Part shown: positions 1-7,380 of the stretch, one piece after another
Layout of the letters: each line of letters starts with the position of its first letter
How positions within the stretch are numbered: the first letter of the stretch is position 1
Origin: Gammaproteobacteria bacterium
Lineage (GTDB): Bacteria; Pseudomonadota; Gammaproteobacteria; Burkholderiales; Burkholderiaceae_E
NCBI GenBank assembly: GCA_030425615.1
Contig: JAUIAI010000016.1
Span: 1-12,739, forward strand
Direction of reading: 5' to 3'
DNA: 12,739 bases
Position numbers and translations under genes: made by a program
Notes under the pieces: generated by a model
The model's database searches: none
The model's input: the letters and a program-made list of their open reading frames with translations, nothing else
Told to the model about the DNA's origin: nothing

Positions 1-167
1 CCGGGCTGCTGGAAGACCGGGCCGCGGCGGTCTCCTCGCAGGTGTCATTGGCCGGCGACGGAAACACGCATTTCACGTTCGGGCGGTTCGAGGCCGCGGC
101 CGTGCATTTCCACCGCCATCTGGATGAACATCTCGCAATGATGCCGTCCGGTACGGGCGCCGTGTGA
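1..167 (+). CDS. C-terminal end of an unrecognised protein (5' truncated)
   Basis: An open frame enters from the left edge (first full codon at 3) and runs 54 residues to a TGA at 165-167. The visible tail carries GDGNTHFTFGRFEAAAVHFH, rich in histidine and aromatic residues, and ends in a small Gly/Ala/Pro tail. I do not recognise the family and assign no function. Support for its being real is the coding-like composition and the GTGA junction at 164-167, where its stop overlaps a possible downstream GTG start. It reads in the same direction as ltaE. Reading further upstream would identify it. Confidence 0.5.
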   Translation, partial: GLLEDRAAAVSSQVSLAGDGNTHFTFGRFEAAAVHFHRHLDEHLAMMPSGTGAV

Positions 168-295
168 GCCGGGCGCCGGCGATCCCGCCGCCGCCGGTCG
201 ACGTGAGCGGCGTCCTCGAAGCGCTCGCGCTCGCGTAAAGGAAGCCGTACCTGCTGCCTGATCGTCTGGCGGCGATGCTCGCCGACGGTTCCTGA
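164..295 (+). pseudogene. Tiny overlapping frame, possibly a 43-codon gene broken by an in-frame TAA
   Basis: A GTG at 164 shares GTGA with the stop of the previous gene and opens a 24-codon frame (MSRAPAIPPPPVDVSGVLEA and so on) that stops at TAA 236-238. The same frame continues with protein-like sequence, RKPYLLPDRLAAMLADGS, to a TGA at 293-295. If the TAA were a sense codon, the product would be a 43-residue protein with a proline-rich start and an amphipathic tail. Seen: the overlap, the two stops and the plausible continuation. Inferred: either a recently broken small gene or an N-terminal remnant of a larger one. It may also be chance. The 66 bp from 296 to the ltaE start show no clear promoter or terminator. 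Confidence 0.25.
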
Positions 296-361
296 CCGGC
301 CGGCGTTCGCGTCCGGTCGTGAGAGACTTGGCGTCCTGTCAGTCGCCGTCGGGTTCGCGCC

Positions 362-1402
362 ATGAACTCCATTATCGACCTGAGAAGTGACACCGTCACC
401 CGCCCGAGCGAGGCGATGCGTGCGGCCATGGCCGCCGCGCCCGTCGGCGACATGCAGTACGGTGACGACCCCACGCTGAACGCACTCGAGGCCCGTGTGG
501 CCGATCTGCTCGGTAAGGAGGCTGCCATCTGGCTGCCTTCCGGCACCATGGCCAACCAGGTCGCGCTGCGTGTGCTGACCCGGCCGGGCGACGACGTGCT
601 GGTCGGTACGGAAGCGCATTCGGTCTGGCACGAGGCCGGCGGTTCTGCGGCGAACGCCGGCGTTCAGTTCACCGAAATCGGCCGTCAGGGTCTGTTCACG
701 GCGGACGACGTCCGGGCCCATGCCAAGCCACGCAATGCCCCCGTGCTGCCCATTCCGGGTACCACGCTCGTCCAGGTGGAGAACACCCAGAATCGACACG
801 GCGGGCTCGTGTGGGATCCGGCCACCCTGGCGGCCGTCGGCAGTACGGCGAAAGAGCTCGGACTCGCGTCGTACATGGACGGAGCGCGTCTCTGGAACGC
901 CGCGGTCGCGTGCGGCGAGGATCCGGCGGAGCTCGCGGCACCGTTCGACATGCTGATGGTCGCCTTCTCGAAGGGGCTGGGTGCGCCGGCGGGGTCGGTG
1001 CTCGCCGGACCGCGCGACCTCATCGATCCCGCCATCCGGCATCGACGGATGCTCGGCGGCGCGATGCGCCAGGTGGGCATCTTCGCGGCCGCCTGCGACT
1101 ACGGGTTGTCGCACAATCTGCAGCGGCTCGGCGAGGATCACGACAATGCCCGCCTGATCGCGGACCGTCTGCGCGGCTGTCCGGGTGTCTCGATCGCGAG
1201 CGATCCGCCGCCGACGAACATCGTCGTCTTCGAGCTCTCGGGCGCGAAGCGCTCGGCCACCGAACTCGTGGCCGCGGCGCGTGAGCAGGGCGTGCTGCTC
1301 AATGCGCTGGGTCCCGCCAAGCTCAGGCTGCTGACGCATCTCGACGTGGATCGCTCGCAGTGCGAGCGAGCGGCGTCCGTACTGGTGTCCCTGCTCGACT
1401 GA
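362..1402 (+). CDS. ltaE: Low-specificity L-threonine aldolase
   Basis: This cytosolic PLP enzyme of the beta-eliminating lyase/threonine aldolase family (fold type I) cleaves L-threonine and L-allo-threonine to glycine and acetaldehyde. The 346 residues cover the whole family length; the E. coli enzyme has 333. The N-terminus IIDLRSDTVTRPSEAMRAAM is the family signature. H86 in EAHSVWHEAGG matches the PLP-stacking histidine. D173 in YMDGAR should contact the PLP pyridine nitrogen, and K204 in FSKGLGAPAGS is the Schiff-base lysine. GGAMRQ and THLDV near the C-terminus are also typical. The ATG at 362 is chosen because the homology begins there; the ribosome-binding site is weak. The gene stands alone and the spacer behind it starts a differently organised operon, so no partner is implied. 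The family is very clear; exact stereospecificity is not. Confidence 0.95.
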   Translation: MNSIIDLRSDTVTRPSEAMRAAMAAAPVGDMQYGDDPTLNALEARVADLLGKEAAIWLPSGTMANQVALRVLTRPGDDVLVGTEAHSVWHEAGGSAANAGVQFTEIGRQGLFTADDVRAHAKPRNAPVLPIPGTTLVQVENTQNRHGGLVWDPATLAAVGSTAKELGLASYMDGARLWNAAVACGEDPAELAAPFDMLMVAFSKGLGAPAGSVLAGPRDLIDPAIRHRRMLGGAMRQVGIFAAACDYGLSHNLQRLGEDHDNARLIADRLRGCPGVSIASDPPPTNIVVFELSGAKRSATELVAAAREQGVLLNALGPAKLRLLTHLDVDRSQCERAASVLVSLLD

Positions 1403-1416
1403 CCGCCCACGGGCGG
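1403..1416 (+). other. GC-rich hairpin directly after the ltaE stop
   Basis: CCGCC (1403-1407), loop CACG and GGCGG (1412-1416) form a perfect 5-bp stem directly after the TGA of ltaE. No T-run follows, so it is not a classical intrinsic terminator. It may protect the ltaE mRNA end or form the first element of the structured iorA leader. Confidence 0.35.
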
Positions 1417-1428
1417 GTCGGTGACGCA

Positions 1429-1530
1429 ATCGTTCAAGACGATCACCTCTTCAAAGGTGATGATCCGTTCCGTCGGGGTCCCGTACCCCGGTGTCACACC
1501 GACGGTGTATGAACGGATGAGGTCATCATG
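1429..1530 (+). promoter_or_regulatory. Structured leader with mutually exclusive hairpins over the iorA ribosome-binding site
   Basis: Several exact complementary pairs are visible. (1) ATCGT 1429-1433 with ACGAT 1439-1443. (2) ATCACCT 1442-1448 with AGGTGAT 1455-1461. (3) ATCCGTTC 1463-1470 with GAACGGAT 1511-1518, extended by TGATG 1458-1462 with CATCA 1524-1528; this leaves the Shine-Dalgarno stretch GAGGT (1519-1523) as a bulge and pairs the A of the ATG. (4) CGTCGG 1471-1476 with CCGACG 1499-1504, stacked on helix 3. In addition ACCTC (1445-1449) is fully complementary to GAGGT. Helix 2 uses bases that helix 3 and the ACCTC-GAGGT pairing need, so the start site could be switched between open and closed. 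This is the layout of a translational riboswitch or protein-bound leader. No ligand is recognisable, and the pairings were found by eye without energy calculation. No convincing -35/-10 pair was found, so the transcript start is unknown. Confidence 0.45.
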
Positions 1531-2010
1531 AAACTGATCGTCAATGGCACGGAGATGGCCGTGCCGCCCGAATGGCAGCAGGATCGTCTGGTCCATGTCC
1601 TGCGCGAGGCGCTCGGGCTGGTCGGAACCAAGTTCGGCTGTGGTGCCGGGCAATGCGGCGCCTGTACCGTGTTGCTGGACGGGGCGGCGGTTCGAAGCTG
1701 CATGCTGCCCGTGTCCGCAATGGCCGGCCGGGAGATCACCACGATCGAGGGGTTGTCGGCCGATGGGCTCCATCCGGTTCAGCGCGCATGGCTGGAGGAG
1801 GCCGTGCCCCAGTGCGGCTATTGCCAGTCCGGCCAGATCATGGCCGCTGTCGCACTGCTGTCCGGGACGGCCACACCGGGCGATGCGGAGATCGATGCCG
1901 CGATGGCGGGCAATCTGTGTCGATGCGGGACGCAGAGGCGCATTCGACAGGCGATCGAGCGGGCGTCGCGCTCATTGCCGTCGCGGCCGGCGGCGGAGTC
2001 GTCGCGGTGA
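1528..2010 (+). CDS. iorA: [2Fe-2S] subunit of a xanthine-oxidase-family molybdenum hydroxylase (isoquinoline 1-oxidoreductase alpha-like)
   Basis: This is the small iron-sulfur subunit that carries electrons away from the molybdenum centre of its partner. Its 160 residues are the normal length. The N-terminal plant-type ferredoxin domain binds one cluster through C38, C43 and C46 (CGAGQCGAC) and C58. The C-terminal four-helix domain binds the second through C96 and C99 (QCGYCQSGQ) and C131 and C133 (NLCRCGT). All eight ligands are present. ATG 1528 is preceded by GAGG at 1519-1522 and lies inside the structured leader. The gene overlaps iorB by 4 bp (GTGA), so translational coupling and equal dosage are likely. 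There is no separate FAD subunit gene nearby, which fits the two-subunit IorAB type that passes electrons to a cytochrome or quinone rather than NAD. The symbol is by family; the substrate is unknown. Confidence 0.9.
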   Translation: MKLIVNGTEMAVPPEWQQDRLVHVLREALGLVGTKFGCGAGQCGACTVLLDGAAVRSCMLPVSAMAGREITTIEGLSADGLHPVQRAWLEEAVPQCGYCQSGQIMAAVALLSGTATPGDAEIDAAMAGNLCRCGTQRRIRQAIERASRSLPSRPAAESSR

Positions 2011-4112
2011 AGGGCGCGCCACATGCCCGCTCGCGCCGGCGCTTTCTGGGGGGCGCGCTGGCCACGATCTCCGTTGCGTTTCTGCCGGGCTGCACGCTCC
2101 CCGTCATCCCCGGTCGTCCCGAGGCAGACGTCGACGCGGCCCAGGGATGGATACGACACGACGGGCAGGGACGCTTCACCCTCATGGTGCCGCGTGTGGA
2201 GATGGGCCAGCAGATCACCACCGCACTCAAGCAGATCGCATGCATCGAACTCGGGGTGGACTGGCACGCCGTGACGACCCGCATGCCCTCCACTGACGAG
2301 ATTACGCCAGTGCGAGCCACGGTGGGCAGTGAGTCGGTCCAGGATTTCGCCGTCCCGCTGGCACAGGCCTGCGCGACGCTGAGGGATGCGCTCGACCAGG
2401 GGATCGCGCAGTCCGCGATCCAGCCCAGGGAGCGTCCTCTCGAGGCGCTGCGTGCGTTCCGGCGCAACCGGCCGGAGCCGCCGCGCAACCGTTCAGACGA
2501 TGCCGCCCGGACACCCGTGGCAGAGCACCTCGAAGACCTCGTGCGCGGGCAGCCGCTGTTCGCCAGCGACGTGCGCCGCCCCGGGATGCTGTACGGGCGT
2601 GTGCTGCGGGCACCCGTTTCTCCCGAAATCGAATCCAGCCCCGGTGCCATGGACGAGACGGCCGCCCGCCAGGTACCGGGTTTCGTCGCCATCGTGCGGG
2701 ACGCCGGCCTGATCCTCGGGCGCGCGCACGGGGTTGGTATCGTGGCACGGACCCCGGCCGCGCTCGACCGGATCGAACGGGCGCTCGCCCCGAGCTGGAG
2801 CGTGGATGGTTCGTTCGATGCCGGCGACGTGCGCATGGCGCTCGACATCGATAAGCGTATTGGCCGGCGTGAACGGAGGGAGCACCACGTTCGGGACGAG
2901 CCGATGCCGGATACGGGGGACTGGAGCGTCGATCTGCGCATCGACGTTCCAGCGGCGGCGCACGCGGCTCTCGAACCGCGCGTCGCGGTCGCCGAAGACG
3001 ATGCCGGGCAGCGGATGCAGATCTGGGTGGGAACGCAGGACGCGTTCTACGAACGAGCCGTCGTCGCACGGCGGCTCGGTCGCGACTCCGCGCGGGTGAT
3101 CGTTCGTCCGATGCGAATCGGCGGAGCGTTCGGCGGCAAGACCATTCCCACGGTCGCGTTCGAGGCCGCAGTGCTCGCCGACGCCGTCCGTGCACCGGTC
3201 AAGGTTCAGTGGACCCGTGAGCAGGAGTTCGTCCATGGCTTTCACCGGCCGCCGTCGAGCCACCGGGTCAGGGCGCGCGTCCACCGGGGTCGGGTCTCGG
3301 CATGGCGTCACGACTTCGCCAGCGGCCATGTCATCTTCACCAATGCCGGTCTGCCACCCTGGCTTCAGGCACTGACGGATTTCGTTGGCGATCCCGGAGT
3401 GGCGCGCGGCGCGGCGCCGCCTTACGTATTCGGTGCGAGTCGGATCGGCTTCGATCTCGTGAGACTGCCCGTGCTGACGGGTCCCTGGCGGGGCCTGGGG
3501 GCCGGCCCGAACGGTCTGGTCGTGGAATCTGCGATGGATGAATGCGCGCGGGCAGCCGGCGAGGATCCGCTGGCATTCAGGCTCGCTCACGCCGGTCATC
3601 CCCGCCTGAAGCGGGTGCTCGAAGCTGTCGCCCGGATGTCCGGCTGGCCTGGTCGTTCGCCATCGCGAGACAAGAGTGCAGGCGGGTTCGGAGTCGCCTG
3701 CGGCATCTACAAGGAGCGAAGCTTCGTGGCGGTCGTGGCGAGGGTCCGAATGCCGGTGTCGGCCGGCGCGCGCCCCGTCGTGACCGGCATGTGGTGCGCT
3801 CATGATTCGGGCCTCGTGGTGAATCCGGATCAGGTGCGGGCGCAGTGCGAGGGCAACCTGGTCTGGGGGCTCGGCATGGCGTTGCACGAGCGGCTCGAGA
3901 TCGGCCGGTCTCGGGTCCGTGCGGACAATTTCGACGGCTACCCGATTCCGCGGATCGCAGACGTCCCGCCCCTCGAGATCGCGCTGGTCGGAGGCGATCA
4001 TCCGCCGGGTGGCGCGGGCGAGACCGCGATCGTCGCGGCTGCGGCCGCGGTGAGCAATGCGGTCAGGGACGTCGGCGGCGGCCGGGCGGCCGGATTCCCC
4101 ATCGGCGCGTGA
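2007..4112 (+). CDS. iorB: Molybdopterin-binding subunit of a xanthine-oxidase-family hydroxylase, Tat-exported (isoquinoline 1-oxidoreductase beta-like)
   Basis: This is the catalytic subunit, which hydroxylates a carbon next to a ring nitrogen, or an aldehyde, using water at a Mo-cytosine-dinucleotide centre. The start is GTG 2007, overlapping the iorA stop as GTGA, with GGAG at 1995-1998 eight bases upstream. This gives 701 residues, somewhat short for IorB proteins (roughly 730-780). A twin-arginine signal SRRRFLGG (residues 9-16) leads a hydrophobic stretch ending in FLPGC, so C29 could be lipidated; the complex is probably folded and cofactor-loaded before export. Visible landmarks are PRVEMGQQ near residue 70, GGAFGGK (372-378) for cofactor binding, and GAGET with E672 as the catalytic base. 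The iorA partner, the AraC gene behind and an extradiol dioxygenase downstream suggest aromatic or N-heteroaromatic turnover. An aldehyde oxidase role is possible. Confidence 0.9.
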   Translation: MKGAPHARSRRRFLGGALATISVAFLPGCTLPVIPGRPEADVDAAQGWIRHDGQGRFTLMVPRVEMGQQITTALKQIACIELGVDWHAVTTRMPSTDEITPVRATVGSESVQDFAVPLAQACATLRDALDQGIAQSAIQPRERPLEALRAFRRNRPEPPRNRSDDAARTPVAEHLEDLVRGQPLFASDVRRPGMLYGRVLRAPVSPEIESSPGAMDETAARQVPGFVAIVRDAGLILGRAHGVGIVARTPAALDRIERALAPSWSVDGSFDAGDVRMALDIDKRIGRRERREHHVRDEPMPDTGDWSVDLRIDVPAAAHAALEPRVAVAEDDAGQRMQIWVGTQDAFYERAVVARRLGRDSARVIVRPMRIGGAFGGKTIPTVAFEAAVLADAVRAPVKVQWTREQEFVHGFHRPPSSHRVRARVHRGRVSAWRHDFASGHVIFTNAGLPPWLQALTDFVGDPGVARGAAPPYVFGASRIGFDLVRLPVLTGPWRGLGAGPNGLVVESAMDECARAAGEDPLAFRLAHAGHPRLKRVLEAVARMSGWPGRSPSRDKSAGGFGVACGIYKERSFVAVVARVRMPVSAGARPVVTGMWCAHDSGLVVNPDQVRAQCEGNLVWGLGMALHERLEIGRSRVRADNFDGYPIPRIADVPPLEIALVGGDHPPGGAGETAIVAAAAAVSNAVRDVGGGRAAGFPIGA

Positions 4113-4141
4113 AGTCAGACCCGCGTGATGAGCGCCCGGAC

Positions 4142-5134
4142 ATGACGAACGCGGAACCGGCGCGGCGGAACCGGGTTCCGATCCGGGACTTCGCCAGCGC
4201 CGCCATGTGTCGCGCGCTGATCGAAGGCATGAGAATGCTCGGGCTGGAGCCTCCCGCGACGTCGGCCGGTGTCGGGCAAGGCCGCGTTTCGCTCGAGACC
4301 AAGCGATCGATCGTCGGCTCGGCGGTTCGGCAGGGAGGTCTGGCGTGCCTGCCGTTTCTCGGCCAGGGCGCGAAGCGATTCCCCGATGAGCCGGCGTACC
4401 GTGCCCTGTGCATCGCTGGTAGCGGGTCCGATCTGCTCGCCCGTTGGCAGCGTCTCGAGCGTTATGTTCATTCGCGGCACAGGACGCGCCTCGTGGACGC
4501 CTCCGCTCGCCACGCAGTGGTCGAGCATGTCGCGCTGGCCGGGCGCCCGCGGCCGCAGGCGGCCGAAGACCTGGTCGTGGCGGGCATGCTCGTGGCATTG
4601 CTGGAAGCGGCCGGTGCGACGGCCGTGGGCGCATGCGTCGGGCGTGCGACGGTCTACCCGGTCGTCGACACGTCGGCGCTGGCTCGTGTCCAGGCCGAAG
4701 GACGCACGGGCTGCTGGTCCCTGACCTGGGACGGTTTCGCCGCCGGACCGTTTCCGCCCGCGCCTTCACTTCGCCCCGGAACGGAAGCACCGCGACCGCC
4801 CCCGGGATGGCCGGAGCTCGCCTGCCGGGTGTACGAGCGCCTGGTGGCCGATCTCGTGCGGCCGCCCGCGGCAGCGGACCTGGCATCCGCGCTGGGTCTC
4901 GGCACCCGCTCGATGCAACGTCAACTGGCCGCCCACGGGCTGACGCTGACCGGCATCGCCGCCACGGCGCGCGCCCAGCTCGCTTCGGCGTACCTCATCG
5001 ACGGGTCGGCAGCGCTTGCGGAGATCGGCTTTTTGACCGGACACTCCGATCAGGCCCACTTCACCCGGATGTTCAGCCGTAGTGCCGGAATGACCCCGGC
5101 CCGGTTCCGACAAGCCTTCGCCCGGGGTTCCTGA
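4142..5134 (+). CDS. AraC-family transcriptional regulator
   Basis: A DNA-binding activator or repressor of 330 residues. The C-terminal AraC domain has two helix-turn-helix units: ADLASALGLGTRSMQRQLAA (about residues 245-264) and IGFLTGHSDQAHFTRMFSR (about 295-313). The latter is followed by GMTPARFRQ, the family signature. The N-terminal 220 residues resemble the ligand-binding half of OruR-type AraC proteins, with little else recognisable. ATG 4142 lies 29 bp after iorB and has only a weak ribosome-binding site. An in-frame GTG at 4109 would overlap the iorB stop as GTGA and add 11 residues, so the start is uncertain. Given its place, it most likely controls the iorAB operon, as AraC/XylS-type regulators do near quinoline-type oxidoreductase genes; this is inference. 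Confidence 0.85.
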   Translation: MTNAEPARRNRVPIRDFASAAMCRALIEGMRMLGLEPPATSAGVGQGRVSLETKRSIVGSAVRQGGLACLPFLGQGAKRFPDEPAYRALCIAGSGSDLLARWQRLERYVHSRHRTRLVDASARHAVVEHVALAGRPRPQAAEDLVVAGMLVALLEAAGATAVGACVGRATVYPVVDTSALARVQAEGRTGCWSLTWDGFAAGPFPPAPSLRPGTEAPRPPPGWPELACRVYERLVADLVRPPAAADLASALGLGTRSMQRQLAAHGLTLTGIAATARAQLASAYLIDGSAALAEIGFLTGHSDQAHFTRMFSRSAGMTPARFRQAFARGS

Positions 5135-5140
5135 GGTTGC

Positions 5141-7294
5141 ATGAGTCGTCGACTGCGTTCCTTTTCACGTGCCGCTCTGTTGTCGGTGCTGACGGTCGCC
5201 GCCTGCGGTGACGACGCGCCCCGGCCCACCGATGCGCCGTTGCAGCCCAAGGGGACCTTCCAGGTTCGGACTTTCGACGGCTCCGAGGCCTGTGCCCAAC
5301 TTGAGGCGCACATCGAGGACACCGCCGCAGCGATGCTGCGCGAAAAGCTCGAGTCGTATGCTCGGCCGGTGCCCGTGCCAGCGCCGGTGCCCGTGTCGGC
5401 GCCCGCGCCGGCCGCATCGGATTCCTCGTCGGGAGCGTCCACCGGGTCCGGCACGCCGGCGTTTTCGGAGACCAACGTCCGCGTGCCGGGGGTCGACGAG
5501 CCGGATCCGGTCAAGACCGACGGCCGCAGGCTGTACTCGTTGCGCGAGGATGCCGGCGGCCTGACGCTCTCCACGCTGGCACTCACCCCCGTGCCGGGAA
5601 TGCGGGTCCTGGGCCAGGCCCGGTGGGCGCGGGAGACGACGCTGCCCGGCATGGCACGGCCGGCCGCCCCCGAGTCCGCGCAAGGGTTGATGCTCGTGGC
5701 ACCGGATGCGCTCGTCGCGCTCTCGAGCGGCGCACGGACCTACCCCATGCCGGTTGTGGGGCCCGCCACCGACGCGGCGTCGCCGGCAGTCCTGTGCGTG
5801 GACAGTGGCTGCGGCCCGGGCGGTGCGGATTGGGGGCCGCCGCGTACCCGCGTGCGGCGCTTCGATGTCGGTGCCGACGCCGATCCGGTGGAGCAGTGGC
5901 TGCTGGACCTGCCGGGTAGCCTGCTGGCCGCCCGCCGGATCGGATCGAGGCTCTATCTGGTCACGCAGGCCGCGCTGCGCCTGCCCGCGGGCGTTCTGCA
6001 CTATCCGGACATCCCCGTCGGCGGGCCGTCCTGGGGGACGCCGGCCTGGGATGCTGCGGTGGAGGCCACGATTGCCGAGAACGAGCGCCTGATCCGTGAG
6101 GCCTCGCTCGGCGACTGGCTCGCGGACCTGCGCGTGATCGAACGCGTGGGTGGTCCCTCGGCCACGGCGCGGACTCTCGGTGGCGCGACGATCACCGCGC
6201 AGGAATGCGCGCGCTTCGCGCGAATCGACGTCGCCACGCGCCTGGCCTGGCTCCGGGTCAGCACGATCGATCTCGACACGCGCTCCGTCGCGTCCGAGAC
6301 GCTGCTGGCGAACGGGCAGGGTGTCTTCATGTCGGAGCGATCGCTGATCGTGTCCACGCCCTACTGGCGCCGCGGCGACGAGTTCGGGAACCCGCGCAAC
6401 CTGACGGTCATGCATCGCTTCGGTCTGGGGGCGGCTGGCGAGCCGGCTTACGAAGGCAGTGGCGAGTTCGCCGGACGGCTGATCAACGACTATGCCATCG
6501 ACGAGTCCGCCGACGGCACGATCCGGATCGCCGCGACCGACTGGGACGGTGGAGCCTACAGCTACGTGGCCACCTTCGGCGCGGTGGGCGGCCGGCTCGA
6601 ACGGATCGGCGCCAGTGAACGGATCGCGCCCGGCGAGACGCTGCAGTCGGCCCGCTTCGTCGGCGAGCGTGCCTATCTGGTCACCTTTCGCCAGATCGAT
6701 CCGTTCTTCGTCTACGACCTTTCGGATCCCAGCGCGCCCCGGCGTCTCGGCGATCTGAAGCTGCCCGGTTTCTCCACCTATCTGCATCCCGTCGATGCCG
6801 ATCATCTCCTGGGCATCGGTTACGACGCCGGCACGTCGCCCCGTCGGCTCAAGGCCACGCTGTTCGACGTCGCCGATCCCGCGTCGCCGCGCGAGGCGAT
6901 GTCCATCGCGCTCGGCGACGTATACACGGGCAGCGATGCGATCTGGGACCCGCATGCGTTCACGTTCTTCAGGCCACCCTCCGCGACGGACGAAGCGCTG
7001 GTCGCCGTTCCCGTGCGAAGCTACGGACACGATTTCTTCGGCACCGTGTCCTTCAGCGGAATCCGGGTGCTCCGGGTTGCGCCCGCTGACGCCACGACGC
7101 CGCTGTCAATCCGGGGTACGTTGTCCATGACCGATCTTCTCGACGAATCGCAGCGTTACGATGGGTGGCGTCGTACGGACGCGCGCCGGGCGGTGTTCAT
7201 AGACGATTCGATCTACGGCGTGAGCGACGGTGCGGTTCGGGCGGCCGGTATCGGCGACCCGGGTGTGCCGCTGGAGACCGTCTCGATTCCCTGA
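5141..7294 (+). CDS. Beta-propeller domain lipoprotein (Beta_propel family)
   Basis: A secreted 717-residue protein. It starts with a positively charged n-region and the lipobox TVAAC, so C22 should be lipidated; the following Gly-Asp does not rule out outer-membrane sorting. A proline-rich linker (about residues 75-92) precedes the family hallmark SETNVRVPGVDEPDPVKTDG (109-128). The rest contains repeated strand patterns and short motifs such as VYDLSDPSAPRRLGDL and LFDVADPASPREAM, typical of these propellers. The fold is recognisable but the family has no settled biochemical function; a binding or scaffold role at the cell surface is likely. It begins 6 bp after the AraC stop with GAGG overlapping that stop, so it is probably part of the iorAB-araC transcript. 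Whether it serves the hydroxylase is unknown. Confidence 0.88.
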   Translation: MSRRLRSFSRAALLSVLTVAACGDDAPRPTDAPLQPKGTFQVRTFDGSEACAQLEAHIEDTAAAMLREKLESYARPVPVPAPVPVSAPAPAASDSSSGASTGSGTPAFSETNVRVPGVDEPDPVKTDGRRLYSLREDAGGLTLSTLALTPVPGMRVLGQARWARETTLPGMARPAAPESAQGLMLVAPDALVALSSGARTYPMPVVGPATDAASPAVLCVDSGCGPGGADWGPPRTRVRRFDVGADADPVEQWLLDLPGSLLAARRIGSRLYLVTQAALRLPAGVLHYPDIPVGGPSWGTPAWDAAVEATIAENERLIREASLGDWLADLRVIERVGGPSATARTLGGATITAQECARFARIDVATRLAWLRVSTIDLDTRSVASETLLANGQGVFMSERSLIVSTPYWRRGDEFGNPRNLTVMHRFGLGAAGEPAYEGSGEFAGRLINDYAIDESADGTIRIAATDWDGGAYSYVATFGAVGGRLERIGASERIAPGETLQSARFVGERAYLVTFRQIDPFFVYDLSDPSAPRRLGDLKLPGFSTYLHPVDADHLLGIGYDAGTSPRRLKATLFDVADPASPREAMSIALGDVYTGSDAIWDPHAFTFFRPPSATDEALVAVPVRSYGHDFFGTVSFSGIRVLRVAPADATTPLSIRGTLSMTDLLDESQRYDGWRRTDARRAVFIDDSIYGVSDGAVRAAGIGDPGVPLETVSIP
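5365..5395 (+). repeat. Short direct repeat coding for a Pro-Val linker
   Basis: GCCGGTGCCCGTG occurs at 5365-5377 and again at 5383-5395, a period of 18 bp or six codons. It encodes the PVPVPAPVPV linker between the lipidated N-terminus and the propeller domain. In-frame slippage here could change linker length without breaking the gene. Confidence 0.7.
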
Positions 7295-7380
7295 CGGAAC
7301 GACGGAGCAGGCGTCGGGCGGCGGTCGTCGGCACCGGTCCGAGGCCTCTTCGAAAGGAACTGACCCTTGGGAGACGCAGC

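Noticed and set aside
1403..1420. Mini-ykkC (guanidine-II) riboswitch hairpin suggested by ACGG near the loop
   Set aside because: The best stem (CCGCC/GGCGG) has the loop CACG, not ACGR, and a second matching hairpin is absent.
1403..1530. Known molybdenum-cofactor riboswitch before iorA
   Set aside because: The position is suggestive, but I could not match the conserved Moco motif by eye; kept only as an unassigned structured leader.
2493..4886. Long - strand open frame (797 codons) opposite iorB and the AraC gene
   Set aside because: Its translation is Arg/Pro/His-rich with no recognisable motif, and the + strand frames carry clear family signatures. It is a by-product of high GC at codon third positions.
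5165..7030. Long - strand open frame (621 codons) opposite the beta-propeller gene
   Set aside because: Composition is shadow-like and the + strand has a lipobox and the family hallmark.
7165..7380. N-terminal extension of the dioxygenase frame
   Set aside because: It overlaps the 3' end of the propeller gene in another frame; ATG 7381 has GGGAG and the VOC homology starts there.
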